Assembly: GCA_031266855.1 (NCBI GenBank)
Contig: JAISAF010000063.1
Coordinates: 1-25,502 of the forward strand
Direction of reading: 5' to 3'
DNA length: 25,502 nucleotides
Source of the DNA: Spirochaetales bacterium
GTDB taxonomy: Bacteria > Spirochaetota > Spirochaetia > DTKZ01
The position numbers and the translations under genes are program-made. Every line of letters begins with the position of its first letter. Position 1 is the first letter of the stretch. Under the pieces are notes generated by a model. It had not been told where the DNA came from, ran no database searches, and saw nothing but the letters and a program-made list of their open reading frames with translations. This document shows, one piece after another, positions 23,105-25,502 of this stretch.

Positions 23105-23231
23105 GATTTTAACCGCGAAGTCGAAAAAGTTAAATAAGTTTTTGCTTTTTTCTTCCTTTTTTACTTCCTCGCCCTTGCCCTTCCTCGCCCTTGCCCGTCT
23201 TCGCCCTTGCCCGTCTTCGACTTCGCGGTTT
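23105..23231. repeat. C module followed by D-C module in the fliL/fliM gap
   Basis: 23107-23143 is identical to 11663-11699. It is followed by three 14-nt units of the CTCGCCCTTGCCC type (about 23168-23214) and by CGACTTCGCGGTTTC, which ends about 20 bases before the fliL stop codon. No gene is seen in 22846-23252. Confidence 0.75.
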
Positions 23232-23252
23232 CTCTCTTTCTCGCCGCCCGGA

Positions 23253-23816
23253 TTACTGCGTTCCGGGAATTATCGTTAAATTATCAAATACAATCTGCCG
23301 CACCTTCCCGTCCGACATAATGGAATTAATTTTATCCGCGATTTCCACCTTCAAATCGTTTTCCCTTCCCGGCGCCAAATCCACCGCCCGCCGCGTAGCG
23401 AAAAACTGACGCACTACATCCTTTATCTGCGGCGTCCTGTTTACCAGTTCGGTCTGCACGATTTTATTACCCTGCTCGTACCCAATGGAAATATCCACCA
23501 TAACCATTCCCGGCGGACTATCCGCGGTACGGGCGCGTACTCCGGTGATGTTGGGGAACCAGTCGTACACCGGCGCCTTTCCCGCGTACTCAGGAGATAT
23601 TTGCTGCTGGCTCATGCCCTGATTTTCAGTCCCCATGAACTTCATTGTTATATATACAACCGTTACAATGAAAATTATCGCGCCCAGCCCCAGGGCCGCC
23701 CACTTGAGTATCTGAATAACGATGCCGGGCAGGAATCCCCCTTTTTTACTTGGCTGCGCCTCCGCGCCGACAGCGCTGTCCTCGCCTTCCTCAAACATTT
23801 CATTTTCGTCTGACAT
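23253..23816 (-). CDS. fliL: Flagellar basal body-associated protein FliL
   Basis: A 187-aa single-pass membrane protein: an acidic cytoplasmic N-terminus, a membrane helix at about 36-57, and a periplasmic domain with DISIGYEQGNKIVQTELVNR and QIKDVVRQFFATRRAVDL, typical of FliL. It rings the MotA/MotB stator and raises torque or stabilises it. GGGAGGAG lies just before ATG; the gap to motB is 12 bases. The stop is followed by repeat sequence within about 20 bases. Confidence 0.95.
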   Translation of the reverse strand: MSDENEMFEEGEDSAVGAEAQPSKKGGFLPGIVIQILKWAALGLGAIIFIVTVVYITMKFMGTENQGMSQQQISPEYAGKAPVYDWFPNITGVRARTADSPPGMVMVDISIGYEQGNKIVQTELVNRTPQIKDVVRQFFATRRAVDLAPGRENDLKVEIADKINSIMSDGKVRQIVFDNLTIIPGTQ

Positions 23817-23828
23817 TGCTCTCCTCCC

Positions 23829-24563
23829 TTACAAATGCCCGTCCGACAAAATTATAATATCAACCCTCCTGTTGTACGCCGCGGCTTCCGGGCTGGTCTC
23901 CGACATAAGAGGCACCGTCGAACCGAAACCCGCCACCTGAAACTGGTTTTCGTCCACACCGTATTCAGCCAGCCTGTGAAGCACGTTTACCGACCGCGCA
24001 ACCGAAAGCTCCCAGTTGCTGCGCCACCGGCCGGCGGGATCGGTAGGGCTTCCATCCGTATGACCCTCGATGCGGAACTTACGCCCCCCCATAGCCGGTG
24101 AAGTAAGAAGGTCCGTAAGCCGCACAAGCACGCTCCGGGCCTGATCCATGTTTATCTCCGCGCTTGCCGTACGGAAATAGGCGTCAGCCGCAAGCGAAAT
24201 GATAAGCCCTCTCTCGTCCTCCTGAATACGGACCTTCATGGTACGGATTTCCGGCTGGAATTCCGTTACAGCCTTTCTGCGGGCCTGATCCAGAGTCCTC
24301 GCCGAACGCATCGAGGGCAGGGAGTCAATAGTATTCCCCAACTCCGCGAGCTGGCCGCTTTCCAGCGTATTCCCGCCCATAAGATTGCCCATTCCCATAA
24401 AAGCCCCAATAACGCCCTGAAGCTTTGTGGTTTCCACCTCCGCCACGTTATACAAAAGTACGAAAAAACACAAAAGCAGTGTTACCATATCGCCGTAGGT
24501 ATTCATCCAGGCCGGAGCGCCTTCCGGGGGGCATTCAGGACATTTCTTGTTAGGATCCGCCAT
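23829..24563 (-). CDS. motB: Flagellar stator protein MotB
   Basis: A 244-aa stator subunit. Residues about 17-43 hold the membrane helix with the proton-carrying Asp25 (NTYGDMVTLLLCFFVLLYN). A plug/linker region is followed by the OmpA-like peptidoglycan-binding domain (about 130-240) with FRIEGHTDGSPTDP, NWELSVARSVNVLHRLAEYG and NRRVDIIIL. It anchors the stator to the cell wall. GAGGTGG is the ribosome site; it starts 12 bases after motA. Confidence 0.96.
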   Translation of the reverse strand: MADPNKKCPECPPEGAPAWMNTYGDMVTLLLCFFVLLYNVAEVETTKLQGVIGAFMGMGNLMGGNTLESGQLAELGNTIDSLPSMRSARTLDQARRKAVTEFQPEIRTMKVRIQEDERGLIISLAADAYFRTASAEINMDQARSVLVRLTDLLTSPAMGGRKFRIEGHTDGSPTDPAGRWRSNWELSVARSVNVLHRLAEYGVDENQFQVAGFGSTVPLMSETSPEAAAYNRRVDIIILSDGHL

Positions 24564-24575
24564 CTTCGTCCACCT

Positions 24576-25355
24576 CTATTCCTTTGCTTCCGCCCGCAGG
24601 CCCTCGCGCTGCGACGGCGGAAGGAAAGCGATAAGTTTTTCCTGAAGAATCCTGGGATTGTCCCCGGATTGTATGGAAAGAACGCCTTCTATAACAACTT
24701 CCTTAAAAAGCACTTCCGTCTTGGTACGGTCGTTAAGTTTTGCCGACAGCGGAATACAGAACATATTCGCGCCCATTGAACCGTACAGGGTCGTAATAAG
24801 CGCAAGCGCCATACCGGAACCCAGCGTGGACTGATCCTGAAGGTTCGCAAGCATCGCGATAAGACCAATCAGCGTCCCCAGCATCCCGAAAGCCGGGAAA
24901 AGAGCGCCCCAGGTATCGAATACCTTTACGTTGGCTGAATGGCGCGACTCAATCTGGCTCGTCTCGTTATACATAATACTCTTAATGATTTCCGGATCCG
25001 TACCGTCAACAACAAGCTGGATACCCCTGCGCATAAACTCATCGTCAAGTTCCTGAAGATTATCCTCCAGGGCCAGAAGGCCCTCGCGCCGCGCCCGTTC
25101 GGAAAACTCTACCATAATCCTGATAGTCTTTTCAATTTCATACGAAGGCAGGCGTATGGTCTGCATAAAGTACTTGAAAATGCCCAGAATCCTTCCAACA
25201 GGGTTCGCGATAAAAAGCGCGAAGAAGGAGGAACCAAGAACCATGACCACAGAAGGAATGTCTATGTAAATAAGCGGAGAAGCGCCCCCAATAAGAATCG
25301 ATGCCGTGAAAACCGCCCAGCAGCCAGCAAGTCCAATTATGGTGGATAAGTCCAT
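24576..25355 (-). CDS. motA: Flagellar stator protein MotA
   Basis: A 259-aa stator subunit with four membrane segments (about 4-23, 32-51, 149-171, 182-204). The cytoplasmic loop has ERARREGLLALE (86-97), which carries charges that interact with FliG. Pro154 (GALFPAFGMLGTLIGLI) and Pro202 match the conserved prolines of the family. GAGGAG inside the end of flbD serves as ribosome site, nine bases before ATG. Confidence 0.97.
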   Translation of the reverse strand: MDLSTIIGLAGCWAVFTASILIGGASPLIYIDIPSVVMVLGSSFFALFIANPVGRILGIFKYFMQTIRLPSYEIEKTIRIMVEFSERARREGLLALEDNLQELDDEFMRRGIQLVVDGTDPEIIKSIMYNETSQIESRHSANVKVFDTWGALFPAFGMLGTLIGLIAMLANLQDQSTLGSGMALALITTLYGSMGANMFCIPLSAKLNDRTKTEVLFKEVVIEGVLSIQSGDNPRILQEKLIAFLPPSQREGLRAEAKE

Positions 25356-25361
25356 AGGTAT

Positions 25362-25502
25362 CTACTCCTCGTTCCTGAATCCGCCAATTTGCCTGCGGTA
25401 TTCCACGATTTCATTATAAACAGTCTGGTAGTCCTCCAGGACTACCAGTTTTTTGCCTGATAACATCATTAAATGAGTGTCGGGATTCTCTTCAATGTAT
25501 TC
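25362..25502 (-). CDS. flbD: FlbD/SwrD family protein (partial, C-terminal 46 residues)
   Basis: The window ends inside this gene. The visible part reads EYIEENPDTHLMMLSGKKLV then VLEDYQTVYNEIVEYRRQIG and ends GFRNEE-stop. The pattern of IEENPDT, then L-GKK--V-E, is typical of the short FlbD/SwrD proteins that precede motA in treponemes and raise swimming power in Bacillus. It ends six bases before motA and supplies that gene's ribosome site. Confidence 0.9.
   Translation of the reverse strand, partial: EYIEENPDTHLMMLSGKKLVVLEDYQTVYNEIVEYRRQIGGFRNEE

Overview
This window is a spirochaete chromosome segment, most likely from a Treponema. The evidence is a long single-direction flagellar/motility operon in the known treponemal order: flbD, motA, motB, fliL, fliM, fliY, fliO, fliP, fliQ, fliR, flhB, flhA, flhF, flhG, a two-TM protein, fliA, a FapA/DUF342 protein, two small proteins, then a CheA-like kinase. 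The spirochaete-type FliY with a CheC-like middle part fits too. The abundant intergenic repeats suggest one of the larger, repeat-rich treponemes (for example termite-gut types), but species cannot be fixed from sequence alone.

Layout: 1-800 is a non-coding array of perfect hairpins. 902-1843 (+) is a group-2 sigma-70 factor with a clear promoter. 1866-1937 (-) is tRNA-Thr(CGT). 2326-3099 (-) is an IclR-type regulator, 3112-3919 is a repeat cluster, and 3920-5059 (-) is an MFS transporter. 5216-25502 (-) is the motility operon, transcribed right to left, with flbD cut by the window end.

How the genes work together: MotA/MotB/FliL form the stator; FliM/FliY the switch; FliO/P/Q/R/FlhB/FlhA the flagellar type III export gate; FlhF/FlhG set flagellar place and number; FliA is the late-gene sigma factor. 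The FapA-like protein, the two small proteins and the CheA-like kinase form a tightly coupled distal block (overlaps or gaps of 1-4 nt).

The unusual part is between the genes. Most junctions are overlapping or within about 15 nt, but three (fliL/fliM, fliR/flhB, flhG/two-TM gene) have been opened to about 400-730 nt by dispersed composite repeats. The same repeats fill 3112-3919 and the left end. They consist of near-constant blocks joined to hairpins whose stems keep their pairing while their sequence changes from copy to copy. Near two of the interruptions there are good sigma-70 promoter matches reading into the downstream flagellar genes. Two further junctions (fliP/fliQ, fliQ/fliR) hold unrelated short tandem repeats. 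I regard this hairpin-bearing repeat system and its effect on the operon as the most novel content.
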